From positions 1 through 49,488 of the forward strand of contig CAUJIH010000104.1 of NCBI GenBank assembly GCA_963205275.1: a stretch of DNA of 49,488 nt, written 5' to 3'. Origin of the DNA: Verrucomicrobiota bacterium (GTDB lineage Bacteria > Verrucomicrobiota > Verrucomicrobiia > Verrucomicrobiales > DEV007). The notes under the pieces are model-generated. The model saw only the letters and a list, made by a program, of their open reading frames with translations. It searched no databases and had not been told where the DNA came from. Position 1 is the stretch's first letter. Each line of letters begins with the position of its first letter. The translations under genes and the position numbers were made by a program. Positions 41,435 through 49,308 of the stretch are shown here, piece after piece.

Positions 41435-41453
41435 GAAGCGAGACTAAACGCTC

Positions 41454-42572
41454 TCACCACGCAGGATTCAAGTGCCACTTGGCAGCATAAGACTCCAGAT
41501 CGGGGCGCATCGGCCACTGATCAGGCTGAGGATCTATCCCTTCATAGCGTGTGCTAGCTCCTTTGAGCGCCATGCAACCCTCGTTATCACCGATTTGACG
41601 AATCTCTTCCACCTCCTCTGCCGAAAGGCGCACATCGGGGAGATTGGCGAATTCGGTAATTTTGTCCTCGATCCGACGGGCATCCTCGCCTGCCTCCTGG
41701 ATGAAGGTGGGAGCGACGGATTTCACAGGATTCTGGCTCAGATCCCAGATACTGGCGAGCTGAAGCATGGTCAGACCGTATTTCTCAGCGATAGGACGCA
41801 TTTTTTCCATGCGCTCGTTCCCACTCTCGATCCAGCCTTGGGGGCGGTAGCTGCGGTGGTCGCCGTCGCGGAAGGGATGATTCGGCTTCACGTCATCGTG
41901 AAACACTCCGCCGTAATCGACGACGCGAGCGATGACATCGACTCCAAATTCACTGGCGACGGGCAGCATGTGGCGACCGGGCCAAGGCTCCAGAGGATTC
42001 AGGATAATCATCGCCCAGGAGAGGTCATCATGGAAATGTTCTAGACAGTAGGCCATATCGATGGGGAAGCCATTGGCAGGGCCGGGAGCGATTCCGGTGT
42101 TTTCGGACAGTCCCTTTTCGCGCAGTTTACGCATCGCCGCCCATACATCCGGGCTGGTGTAGCCGATGGAGTCCGGATTGTGCAGGAGGACGAGGTCGAA
42201 ATGATCGGTGCCAAATCGCTCTGCACATTTCGAGGTGGCTCGCAGCAGATATTCCTCATATCCATCGGGTCCGCGCAGGTCGGGATTGGTGAAACGTGCG
42301 TACCCACGCGATCCTGCGCGATTTCCGTCATAGATGTCGTGCCCGATCAGCGCGATTAGACTGTAACTGTCGCGGTCGAAGTCAGCCAGAGCCTCGCCGA
42401 GAAGCTGATCTCCGCGTCCGACGCCGTAGACATCGGATGTTAGAAAGGTGCGGACGCCCTTTTCATAAGCGAGGCGAGCCACGTTCTTCCAGCGATCTTC
42501 ATCGAGAAGCTGACCGTAGTGCATGAAGCGCCCCCCACTCCAGGAGCCGAAAGCTGTCGTTGTTGGATTCAT
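41454..42572 (-). CDS. Aldo/keto-reductase-like protein, probable lost catalytic lysine
   Basis: 372 residues. The AKR barrel is clear: TSDVYGVGRGDQLLGEAL (D47, Y49), DLVLLHNPDSIGY (H131), and later LTMLQLASIWDLSQNPVKSV. In active AKRs a lysine follows in a strand like I.TKVG; here that strand reads SLIALIGHD with no lysine, so the Asp-Tyr-Lys-His tetrad seems incomplete. The protein may be a non-redox member or may use another residue. The start at ATG 42572 is reasonable. It ends in the terminator before folE2. Confidence 0.75.
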   Translation of the reverse strand: MNPTTTAFGSWSGGRFMHYGQLLDEDRWKNVARLAYEKGVRTFLTSDVYGVGRGDQLLGEALADFDRDSYSLIALIGHDIYDGNRAGSRGYARFTNPDLRGPDGYEEYLLRATSKCAERFGTDHFDLVLLHNPDSIGYTSPDVWAAMRKLREKGLSENTGIAPGPANGFPIDMAYCLEHFHDDLSWAMIILNPLEPWPGRHMLPVASEFGVDVIARVVDYGGVFHDDVKPNHPFRDGDHRSYRPQGWIESGNERMEKMRPIAEKYGLTMLQLASIWDLSQNPVKSVAPTFIQEAGEDARRIEDKITEFANLPDVRLSAEEVEEIRQIGDNEGCMALKGASTRYEGIDPQPDQWPMRPDLESYAAKWHLNPAW

Positions 42573-42619
42573 TAGTCCTACTACTTCGCTCGCATGGGCG
42601 TGAGGTCAAGCGGAGGGGA

Positions 42620-42642
42620 GATCAAAAGATGGTGCTTTGATC
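42620..42642. promoter_or_regulatory. Inverted repeat in divergent intergenic region
   Basis: GATCAAA and TTTGATC, 7-bp perfect arms with 9 bases between, lie in the 178-bp region between the divergent AKR-like and Lon-like genes. It is operator-like in size and location, but no cognate regulator is known. Confidence 0.35.
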
Positions 42643-42750
42643 AGATTTTTCTTCCTATTGTCCCTGTGAACGGGTACACCGATGCGCTATACGTTAGAGT
42701 CACATGGACAGTTGCGCCCCAAAATGGTAGTCTTGGCGCTCGATTGACAG

Positions 42751-44634
42751 ATGTTTCGTCCCTCCTCCATTCTCCGTTGTGCCGGACTCGCGATTAGCGC
42801 GAGTCTTGGTTTCATCGTGTACACGGGAGCGCTAATCGCCTTCGAGTCGCCCAACTTCAGGACGGAACTGTTTGATCGAGACGGGCTTTTTCTGTCGAAG
42901 GAAGAAAATGATGGGGTGCTGTCAGCTCTGGCCGCATTGTCATCGAATTTCCCCAATGATCCTCTGGTCGATGACAATCTGAGGGAAATGGCACTTGCGT
43001 TGGCCCTACGCATCAATCCCATGCACCACGAATCCCGTATGGTTCTGCAGGAACTGAACCAGGGGATCACGCCGACGCCGTCTGCCTTTTTTGAATCGCT
43101 CAGTTCCGTGTCCGAGATGCTGTGGACGACAGGAAAGCATTTGATCGCACCGCCGATCAATCCGGAAGGAAAGCGACTGGCTCCGTATCTGATGGAACTC
43201 TCTCTGCTAATCCATCCTCAGTGGCCGGAGGATCGGCTGTTGGATTTCGCCACAGTGTGCGGAGAGACCCCTCCTGACTGGAAGGGTGTGGTGAAGCTGC
43301 ATCCGAACAAAAACCCGACTGCTGCGAAGGTTATGCCCCTGTTCAGAGAGGCGCGAAATCTGTTCGAGAAGCGTCGTCGAGCTGAGATGATTGCGGTGAG
43401 AGAGGCGGCGAAAGAGGCGGCGAAAGCTTCTCCGAAAAATCTCGGGGGACCGAAGGCGAAAGCCGAGCTACCTCCATTACAGCCAATTACCGTGTCGATG
43501 GATTCAGTATTAGCCGAACTCGTGAGCGATCCGCCTTCTCTGGTGATGGGGACACTAACGCTCCGAATTCAGCCGCCGGTGAACGGCCAAGAACGCCGAC
43601 TCGTGCGCAATCCAAGCGAAGCCTTACCGGACCTGCCGATCTATGTCCCGAACGGAGGATTTCCCTTTTTGCCACCGACGATTCCGTCAGCTTTCGCCGC
43701 CTCTCGTCAATGGCACTGGCCCAAAAGGGGCGTCGGAGAACTCAGTTTTATCTCCCCCGTGCCCCCTGCACCGCTCAAAGCATCTCCGGTCTTGCCTTCC
43801 CTCGTTCTCATTGAGAGCGCGCTGTCCGGTAATCCAGTGAATAAAGACTATCTGCTCCTCGGAGAATTCAATCCAGAGTCCATGGTGATCGGTATCGCAG
43901 GCAATGCCATCACACAGATCGAAAAAGCGCATGAGAGCGGAGTCCGCTACCTCCTGATTCCCGAAATCGCATTCGAGCCTTTGATCACATCTCTTCAGAC
44001 GAGCGATCAATTGGGAATCCTCTTCCACCCAGAGATCATCTCTTATCGCAGCATCGACGATGTGCTGGTGCGGATGACGTCTCCTATCGATCCGGGGCTG
44101 ACGGAAGCGAGTTCACTTTTCGCCGAGATCGAGGACGCATCGAAGCGCATGGCGCTCCCTGAGCTGGCTCGTCATCAGATTGCTCAAGAGAAGCTGCAGA
44201 ACCTGATTAACATCTATCCGTCGCATCTTTCCGCTCGGGCGATGAAGGAGTATGGTTCTCGTCCACTCGACACCCGCACTCAGATTCAACGATTCACTCG
44301 AAAGCTCGATCAGGTAATGGAACCATTTCTGGCACTGACCAGCAAAGGAGAACCGTTTAACGATACAGTTACGTTCAAAGATCCATTTAATCAGGCCAGT
44401 GATGCCTTCCTGAAGCTGCGACAGGAGTGCCCGCAGGAGGCCCGCAGTGCGCTTACGGCGGCAGAAGATGTCGTCAGCGCTACTCGCACTTTTATGGAAA
44501 TGAGTAATAAGGAGGGTTCCATGGCGATGCAGCGCTACGATGCAGCCAATAGCATGATCAACAGCTATCGAGATCTTCGCAATGCCCTCACATCGCTGAT
44601 TCAGAATCCTACTCCTGTGACTCCTGTGCAGTGA
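42751..44634 (+). CDS. Exported protein with degenerate Lon-type proteolytic domain
   Basis: 627 residues. The N-terminus (residues 8-30, LRCAGLAISASLGFIVYTGA) is a membrane anchor or signal. An Ala/Lys-rich linker lies near 210-240. Residues ~255-440 follow the order of the Lon protease (S16) domain: an ESALSGNPVNKDYLLLGEF segment like Lon's VSAL.GIPVR.DVAMTGEI, then AITQIEKAHESGVRYLLIP like the KEK..AAHRAGI..V.IP helix-strand, then RSIDDVLVRM like the last helix. By counting, S345 falls near the catalytic Ser, though the GPSAG context is gone. The catalytic Lys position is Gln or Thr. No AAA+ domain. I infer a non-proteolytic domain. The rest, including the helical C-terminus, is unrecognised. 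Confidence 0.5.
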   Translation: MFRPSSILRCAGLAISASLGFIVYTGALIAFESPNFRTELFDRDGLFLSKEENDGVLSALAALSSNFPNDPLVDDNLREMALALALRINPMHHESRMVLQELNQGITPTPSAFFESLSSVSEMLWTTGKHLIAPPINPEGKRLAPYLMELSLLIHPQWPEDRLLDFATVCGETPPDWKGVVKLHPNKNPTAAKVMPLFREARNLFEKRRRAEMIAVREAAKEAAKASPKNLGGPKAKAELPPLQPITVSMDSVLAELVSDPPSLVMGTLTLRIQPPVNGQERRLVRNPSEALPDLPIYVPNGGFPFLPPTIPSAFAASRQWHWPKRGVGELSFISPVPPAPLKASPVLPSLVLIESALSGNPVNKDYLLLGEFNPESMVIGIAGNAITQIEKAHESGVRYLLIPEIAFEPLITSLQTSDQLGILFHPEIISYRSIDDVLVRMTSPIDPGLTEASSLFAEIEDASKRMALPELARHQIAQEKLQNLINIYPSHLSARAMKEYGSRPLDTRTQIQRFTRKLDQVMEPFLALTSKGEPFNDTVTFKDPFNQASDAFLKLRQECPQEARSALTAAEDVVSATRTFMEMSNKEGSMAMQRYDAANSMINSYRDLRNALTSLIQNPTPVTPVQ

Positions 44635-44788
44635 CCCGCTTTCAGCGCGTGTTCGCGATAACGTCGCTGCATGCAGGGCGGCCAGTCTTCGAAGTTCGAG
44701 GGAATGCGCGTCCGAGGAATTTCAGAGTTGTCTCGGCCCGTGTGAGAAGGCTTTGCTTGCGAGGCTGATGAAATGGTGGAGAAGACCT

Positions 44789-45028
44789 TCATTTCGCAAA
44801 TTGATTCAGAAGAGTATCGCGACGGTTGCGAGCGGTAGCCAGATCACGAGTGCGGAGGGATACGCGGACGCGCTCGGAGGTCCAGTTGACGTGATGCAGA
44901 GTGAAATGGCACCACCAAGTGCCGCGATTATTCCACAGATGGTGGTCTGGATTGGCTAATTCGCGACAGGGTGCGAGACGAGAGGGAGTGATGACGGGGC
45001 ACGCTTCGATCAGATCGAGATATGTCAT
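44789..45028 (-). CDS. Small protein resembling the N-terminal domain of tyrosine recombinases
   Basis: 79 residues. The part LANPDHHLWNNRGTWWCHFT, then RVRVSLRTRDLATARNRRD, matches the arm-binding/SAM-like N-terminal region of phage-type integrases (…lw.rrgtWw.r… r.SL.TrD...Ar..r). There is no catalytic domain following, and no remainder in the neighbouring frames. Comparable short ORFs occur in Verrucomicrobia, so it may be a real stand-alone DNA-binding protein rather than a truncated integrase. It points away from the operon that begins at 45385. Confidence 0.6.
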   Translation of the reverse strand: MTYLDLIEACPVITPSRLAPCRELANPDHHLWNNRGTWWCHFTLHHVNWTSERVRVSLRTRDLATARNRRDTLLNQFAK

Positions 45029-45384
45029 GGAGTATGCAGTATTCAGATTTCGTTACCGCATCAGGCTGGTCGAAGTTGCTTTCTAGAAGTGGTTTGCGAT
45101 TGTCGCAAATTTCTATTGTCGCAGGACTTGACCGGGAGAACTTTTCTTCGATCCCGAAGGATCGCACATCGAATGTCGTCTCGGGAGGACTCCCAATCCG
45201 GCATTCAGGGCACCTTGGCTTCTCCAACCAGGTTGCCGCACCCGACATACGTCAGGCAACTCCTAATGCTTGGGAGAATTTTATCCGATTCTTTCTTCGG
45301 CGCAAGCTCGGTCTTTGTCATACATTTGGTAAATTGAGCGAGTTTCTGCTACATCTTGACTCATCCAGCTACGAATCTCTCGAT
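45029..45384. other. Gap of 356 bp without a recognised gene
   Basis: Open frames exist on both strands (for example minus-strand 45248 leftward, KPRCPECRIGSPPET), but none resembles a family and none has convincing start signals. It should contain the divergent promoters of the flanking genes. It holds TTGCGA-TTG-TCGCAA (45094-45108) and a repeated ATTGTCGCA (45099-45107 and 45115-45123). Confidence 0.5.
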
Positions 45385-46404
45385 ATGGAACGCCTTCCAC
45401 TCAGACTTCTTCTCGGCATTCTGCTTCTGGGGTGTGCGTGTTCTACGTGCGTGACTGCGGGGGAAACGGGCTCGTCAGGGGACTTGTCCACGGGAAAATC
45501 AGGGCTAAAAATTATCGTCATTGTAGGTAGCGGAGGCACGCAGACCTTCGCGGAGGAGTTCGCGAAAGCGGCGGGTCTCTGGAAGGCAGCGGCGGAGAAA
45601 GGGGGGGGCGAGTGTGAATTGATCGGACTGGATGCCCCAGCGGATGGTGGGCCGAGCGATGCAGAAAAGCTGCGGAACTCCTTGGCGGTTACGACATCGT
45701 CGGAACTCTGGATCGTGCTGATCGGGCACGGCACTTTCGACCAGCGGGAGATAAGGTTCAATATGCGCGGCCCGGACATCACGGATCGCGAATTGTCGAG
45801 CTGGCTGGATACTTATTCTGGACGGCTCGCTGTGATTAATACCGCCTCCGCCAGTGGGTCCTTTATTCGCAGCCTCAGTCGAGAGAATCGCATCGTAATT
45901 ACCGCTACCAAAAATGAAGGCGAACAGAATTACACGCGCTTCGGGCGTTTCTTTGTCGAAGCCATTGCCGGAGCGGAGTCTGCGGATGTGGACAACGACG
46001 GTCAGGTCTCCCTACTTGAGGCCTTTCTCTTCGCGTCGGGGCGAGTCGTCGCCTTTTACAAAGACGAATCTCGGATCGCGACCGAGCACGCGCTGATTGA
46101 TGACAACGGTGACCGTCTCGGCTCCCGGGCAGAGTGGTTTCAGGGAATCACCCCCACCCAGGCACCCTCTCCTAAGTCTCAGCCTGACGGCGATCTCGCT
46201 TCCCAGAAGGTGCTGGTGAAGAGCGATTTCGAACGTCGATTCACTGAAAAGCAGAGGCATAATCGCGACCGCTTGGAACGAGATGTGTTGGCTCTCCGCC
46301 GCGCAAAGGCCGATACTCCGGAGGCAGACTATTACAAGAAACTCGAACCCCTCCTGCTCGAACTAGCCCGCCTCTACGAGTCTGTGAAAGGCGACCACCC
46401 CTGA
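45385..46404 (+). CDS. Lipoprotein with caspase/C13 (legumain)-like fold lacking the catalytic cysteine
   Basis: 339 residues from ATG 45385. The leader RLLLGILLLGCACS contains a lipobox (LLGC, C17), so it is probably membrane-anchored. The core follows the clan CD order: VIVGSGGTQTF, then LWIVLIGHGTFD (His-Gly, H115), then LAVINTASASGSFIRSLS where the family has a DxC-type motif. Here no Cys exists (A154/A156), so it is probably inactive as a protease. After that ITATKNEGEQNYTRFGRFFV and an EF-hand-like loop DVDNDGQVSLLE (D201, D203, D205, Q207, S209, E212), then a coiled-coil C-terminus. First gene of a three-gene operon, 20 bp before the next. Confidence 0.6.
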   Translation: MERLPLRLLLGILLLGCACSTCVTAGETGSSGDLSTGKSGLKIIVIVGSGGTQTFAEEFAKAAGLWKAAAEKGGGECELIGLDAPADGGPSDAEKLRNSLAVTTSSELWIVLIGHGTFDQREIRFNMRGPDITDRELSSWLDTYSGRLAVINTASASGSFIRSLSRENRIVITATKNEGEQNYTRFGRFFVEAIAGAESADVDNDGQVSLLEAFLFASGRVVAFYKDESRIATEHALIDDNGDRLGSRAEWFQGITPTQAPSPKSQPDGDLASQKVLVKSDFERRFTEKQRHNRDRLERDVLALRRAKADTPEADYYKKLEPLLLELARLYESVKGDHP

Positions 46405-46424
46405 ATTCAAAGCAGCGTTTCGAG

Positions 46425-47843
46425 ATGTCCGACTCAAGGCTCCCTCCACCTCCCGCCCTGATTCCGCTGCGATACCGGATCACTCTCATCCTGTTCCTCG
46501 CCGTGATCGCCGTGATCGTATCCTTAGCTCGGATCGAGCCCGCTTGGGCAAAGCGCGTAATGGATGGCGTCAGTGCGGGTGGCATCCTCTATCTGATCAT
46601 CCTCAATCCCATCGTTGCCTTCTTCACCCGGCTGAACCACGGAGGACTCGAGTTGCGACTGGAGACGATCACTACAGAGCAAAACGGATTGGAAGAACAG
46701 CGCTCTCAGGTGGAGCGGGTGCTCATGGCCTACGGCGAACTCCAGGAATTTCCCGATTTCGTCAAACTCAGCAGTTACTCCTGGCAGAATCGATCGGATC
46801 GCGAGAGGGATGAACATGTGCGAGAGTTGCTAGAGGCCGAAGCAAACCGCGCTCTGGAGAGATTTTCTGGCGGAGCGTATTGGGACGAAGAGATCGGAGA
46901 ATTCAAAGCCTCTCGCCTGTTCGGAGACCTTCTCGCTTTCTCCGAGTCCATCGCCCGAGTTTATGCTCCGGAGTCAAAACAGGCTCTTCTGGAGCTGGAT
47001 CTGGAGCGTTTACTGAAGGCGGTCAACCGTGCTTCGATCCAAATCATTCTGCTGCTCGAAGACTTTTCGCTCGGCCCACTCAAGCTGAAAACAATGAATC
47101 TCGGCAAGGTGGTGCGCGCCCTCGGGCAGGCATCCACGGCTTTCAAGTCCTTCCGCCAAGTGGAGGAATACATCAGTTCACACTCTGAGAGAGCAAAGGA
47201 AGAAAAAAAGCTCTTCGACACCATAAATCCGCTCGCCGCCATCGCGACCGAGATTATCAAGCAGGTCGTGAAGGAGTCCGGAAGCAAGGCACTCTCCGCT
47301 CTGTCTCTGCGCATCATTCGCGAAGTGCTGGCGATCATCGCCTGGGAGACCGTGGACATGTATGATCCTGCCTATCGGTACCGAACTCCCGACTGGGTTT
47401 ATGGAGTCGAGCTGATTCATTTAGTCAGTCTCGCGGAGGAGACTCCGGAGATTCTTCGCGAAGCGCTGGAGGAACTGAATACCCTCGCGCTCCGCAGCAG
47501 CTACGATCAGGCCTTCCTCTACCGCTGTGCTGCACTCAACGCCAGCCCCCGGCCTGATGCATTCATCCAGCCAGAGGTGATATCTCACAAAATCCGGGGA
47601 GAAATCCGCGATCAACTCGAGAATTTCCTGATCAAACACATGAAAAACAAATCTTCCTTGTCCGAGGAGATGGCTCGCCACTGGCAGGAAGGTCTGCATC
47701 ACCGACTTGGCCTGAAACTGGATCAGGAAAAGCGTATCGTCCGATCCGACGATCCATCCGACGAGGGAAAGATCAAGCTTCCCTCAAAGATCGCTCTCTC
47801 ACTCAGAAAGGCTTACTCCCGAATTCGAAAGCGAAAATCATAA
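46425..47843 (+). CDS. Tandem paralogous membrane protein A, family unknown
   Basis: 472 residues. Two N-terminal membrane helices (~19-36 and ~50-68), a coiled coil (~75-105), then a soluble helical part. The segment LLAFSESIARVYAP with KQALLELDLERLLKAVNR recalls, from memory, the region between the membrane anchor and the G-domain of a proteobacterial HSR1-like GTPase family (…ARxYHP…LLE…LL…R…). However, no P-loop (GxxxxGKS/T) follows. Instead REVLAIIAWETVDMYDP leads to a highly conserved RYRTPDWVYGVEL, PEILREALEELN and RSSYDQAFLYRC. 31 bp before its paralogue. Function unknown. Confidence 0.6.
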   Translation: MSDSRLPPPPALIPLRYRITLILFLAVIAVIVSLARIEPAWAKRVMDGVSAGGILYLIILNPIVAFFTRLNHGGLELRLETITTEQNGLEEQRSQVERVLMAYGELQEFPDFVKLSSYSWQNRSDRERDEHVRELLEAEANRALERFSGGAYWDEEIGEFKASRLFGDLLAFSESIARVYAPESKQALLELDLERLLKAVNRASIQIILLLEDFSLGPLKLKTMNLGKVVRALGQASTAFKSFRQVEEYISSHSERAKEEKKLFDTINPLAAIATEIIKQVVKESGSKALSALSLRIIREVLAIIAWETVDMYDPAYRYRTPDWVYGVELIHLVSLAEETPEILREALEELNTLALRSSYDQAFLYRCAALNASPRPDAFIQPEVISHKIRGEIRDQLENFLIKHMKNKSSLSEEMARHWQEGLHHRLGLKLDQEKRIVRSDDPSDEGKIKLPSKIALSLRKAYSRIRKRKS

Positions 47844-47874
47844 GCTTTGACTCTCTTCTAAAGCGAAACACAGA

Positions 47875-49308
47875 ATGCCGTCTGCCGAGCCATCGCCCAA
47901 TCTCTATTCGATCCCGACCGCAGCGCGGTTGGGCATCGCCTTCTTCTTAGTCACACTCTGTGGTATCGGATACTTCGCGCAGATTGAACCTGTCTGGGCT
48001 AGATGGGTGATCGTGATCACCTCAGTGATCGCTGTAGTTTTCGCTTATTCACCCATGAAAGGAGTCGGAGATGGCTCAGATCGGGATAGTAGTTACCGCC
48101 GTCTTCGCGCCCTCCGTATCGAACGAAAACAACTGGAAAAAAAGCGTTCTCAAGTCGAGCGCATCCGCATCGCCTATGCCGAACGTCAGGATTTTCCCGA
48201 TCTGGCTCGGCTTCGTTCTCATCCTTGGCAGGCACGTACGCATCGAGAGCGAGACCCGCAAGTTCGCACACTCTTAGAGAGGGAGATGGACCATCTAATC
48301 GTAAAGTTTTCTTCCGACGGCTACTCAAAGGATGGTGAAATCGACACTCGCCTGCTGTTCACCGATTTGCTCGTCTTCTCCGAATCCATCGCACGGATTT
48401 ATCATCCCGATGCGAAGCAACCTTTGCTGGAACTCGATCTGGAGAGCCTTCTGAAGGCAGTCAATCGTGCCACTGTTCAGATTCTTCTGTTGATGGAGAC
48501 TCTTCCTGTCCCCCGGCCACTTGCTCGAGTGCTGGATCTGAGAACGATGAGTCTGAGAACTATGGCGGACTGGTTTCGACGAGCGGCAGCGGCGTACAAG
48601 ACCTGGGCACAGGTGGAACGTTACTTCGGATCTTTCTTCTGGTATCTCTGGCATGGCAGCAAGTTTCTCCTCATCGCTTGGAATCCTTTCGCCATCATCG
48701 CCTACGTGGTGGGAGCTGAGACCACGACTTCGCTGCTATCGAAATTCGGGCGTAACGTGATTTCCGCCCATCACCTGAGTCTCATGCGCGAGATCCTAGG
48801 AATCGTCGCCTGGGAGACGGCTAGCATTTACGACCCCAAGCACCGCTATCGAAATCCGGATTGGATTTATGGTGTCGAGCTGGTGAATCTGATCAGTCTT
48901 GTGGAGGAAAGTCCGCAGATCTTGCGCGAGGCATTGAAAGACCTCAGTTCCCTCTCCATGCGCAGCTCCTTCGACCGTGTCTTTCTCTATCGCTGTGTGG
49001 CGTTGAATCGTAGCCCAAAGCTCGCCACGGCAGAGGATACATCGATCCTCCCGGAGGAGCTGCGTGCCGAGATACGAGACGAACTGCTGATCTTCTATCG
49101 GAAGTATTTTGTCGAATCCACCTTCCTCCAGCCTAGCGCCTTCCGAAAATGGAGCAAAGAGCTGCATCATCGCCTAGGACTCGAATTTTCACCCGATCAG
49201 GAACAGGCAGACAGGCTCGCTCCGGTCGAAGATAAGGATCCAAGCAACCGGTTTCCTCAAAAATTTCGTCGTTATTTGCAGAAAAAACTCACCCGCCGCC
49301 CGAAGTAA
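47875..49308 (+). CDS. Tandem paralogous membrane protein B, family unknown
   Basis: 477 residues, paralogue of the preceding product along its whole length. Two N-terminal helices (~19-36, ~43-60), a coiled coil (RIERKQLEKKRSQVERIRIA), WQARTHRERDPQVRTLLE, LLVFSESIARIYHP with KQPLLELDLESLLKAVNR, a further hydrophobic stretch (FLLIAWNPFAIIAYVVGA) that is stronger than in the partner, and REILGIVAWETASIYDPKHR, YRNPDWIYGVELVNL and SSFDRVFLYRCVALN. Conservation is highest from the WET.xYDP motif onward. No nucleotide-binding motif or catalytic pattern is visible. The C-terminus is basic (QKKLTRRPK). The pair may form a hetero-oligomer. Confidence 0.6.
   Translation: MPSAEPSPNLYSIPTAARLGIAFFLVTLCGIGYFAQIEPVWARWVIVITSVIAVVFAYSPMKGVGDGSDRDSSYRRLRALRIERKQLEKKRSQVERIRIAYAERQDFPDLARLRSHPWQARTHRERDPQVRTLLEREMDHLIVKFSSDGYSKDGEIDTRLLFTDLLVFSESIARIYHPDAKQPLLELDLESLLKAVNRATVQILLLMETLPVPRPLARVLDLRTMSLRTMADWFRRAAAAYKTWAQVERYFGSFFWYLWHGSKFLLIAWNPFAIIAYVVGAETTTSLLSKFGRNVISAHHLSLMREILGIVAWETASIYDPKHRYRNPDWIYGVELVNLISLVEESPQILREALKDLSSLSMRSSFDRVFLYRCVALNRSPKLATAEDTSILPEELRAEIRDELLIFYRKYFVESTFLQPSAFRKWSKELHHRLGLEFSPDQEQADRLAPVEDKDPSNRFPQKFRRYLQKKLTRRPK

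Noticed and set aside
45022..45384. Upstream extension of the caspase-like lipoprotein
   Set aside because: The extension has no family resemblance and would bury the lipobox leader that starts at ATG 45385.
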